Source: JBFEYJ01 sp041563315 (GTDB lineage Bacteria; Pseudomonadota; Gammaproteobacteria; Thiohalomonadales; Thiohalomonadaceae). From it: 6,355 bases of DNA. The notes beneath the pieces are model-generated. The model saw nothing but the letters and a program-made list of their open reading frames with translations. It was not told the DNA's origin and made no database searches. Each line of letters starts with the position of its first letter. Position 1 is the first letter of the stretch. Below, piece after piece: positions 6,123 to 6,355 of this stretch. The position numbers and the translations under genes are program-made. The stretch spans positions 1-6,355 of the forward strand of contig JBFFNE010000115.1 of NCBI GenBank assembly GCA_041563315.1, given 5' to 3'.

Positions 6123-6355
6123 TCATCAGCTCCTTCCAGCCGGCTTCACAGCTGAAACCAGGTAATTCTAATCATCGTGCCTTTTCAGTAGTACAGCGAA
6201 AAGGGCAACCAGCTAGCCCTCAGTGACGATAGACTCAGGCCATGCCGCCCTGCGGTGTACGAACCAGGCATCTCTACTAACGAACCACCAGGCAGATCGC
6301 TTCTCAAAGAACGCGCCCTTGGCAGGGTACGTCGAGAATGCGGTGTGCATGCCCA
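6123..6355. other. Upstream region of the sensor kinase gene, no gene recognised
   Basis: These 233 bases precede the kinase start and reach the window edge. The AAGGAG ribosome binding site of the kinase (6130-6135) and a small dyad (6179-6206) are here. A TAGAAT on the minus strand at about 6163-6168 could be a -10 box, but no good -35 box stands at the right distance. No open frame with coding character was seen on either strand. Confidence 0.5.
6179..6206. promoter_or_regulatory. Dyad upstream of the sensor kinase gene
   Basis: CCTTTTC at 6180-6186 and GAAAAGG at 6198-6204 are perfect inverted copies around an 11-base centre, and an outer G/C pair extends them with one bulged base. The dyad is centred about 70 bases before the kinase ATG. 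It could be an operator for a dimeric regulator or a hairpin in the leader RNA. No T run follows on the minus strand, so a terminator for that strand is unlikely. Confidence 0.25.

Noticed and set aside
1..6355. CRISPR arrays, tRNA or rRNA genes, toxin-antitoxin pairs, phage genes
   Set aside because: No repeat-spacer pattern, cloverleaf or rRNA-like sequence was seen, and the coding space is filled by the four genes described.

Overview
The window carries four protein genes, all on the minus strand, so in coding order it reads from right to left. Base composition, codon use and gene families suggest a proteobacterium of moderately high GC, most likely a gammaproteobacterium. No rRNA or other taxonomic marker is present, so this is an inference only.

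Right part (2304-6122): one very large gene for a 1272-residue sensory protein. Its domains run in this order: basic disordered tail, CheB-type methylesterase domain, CheR-type methyltransferase domain, PAS-like domain, an 11-heptad coiled coil, two more PAS domains, and a FixL-type histidine kinase core (H-box His1061 plus an ATPase domain). It has no receiver domain and no membrane segment, so it looks like a cytosolic sensor whose response regulator lies elsewhere. The CheB domain has Tyr188 where the catalytic Asp is expected and Val62 two residues before the catalytic Ser, so it may have lost esterase activity. The CheR and kinase motifs look intact. The 233 bases upstream (6123-6355) hold its ribosome binding site and a small dyad, and no gene.

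Middle (1773-2303): 531 bases without a convincing gene. They contain a pair of inverted REP-like repeats with the core TGGGTGTCCC, a weak sigma70-like promoter pointing towards the left-hand genes, and small repeats close to the next start codon.

Left part (1-1772): a compact operon of three genes. First is a SAM-dependent methyltransferase of the cyclopropane-fatty-acid synthase superfamily, closest by motif to the plant coclaurine N-methyltransferase-like branch. Next is a small DUF2878 membrane protein, then a DUF1295 (steroid 5-alpha-reductase-like) membrane protein cut by the window edge. The junctions are TGATG and ATGA overlaps, which points to translational coupling and a shared job, probably modification of membrane fatty acids. 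The kinase gene is separated from this operon by the repeat-bearing gap, so it is probably a separate transcription unit, and nothing in the sequence shows that it controls the operon.
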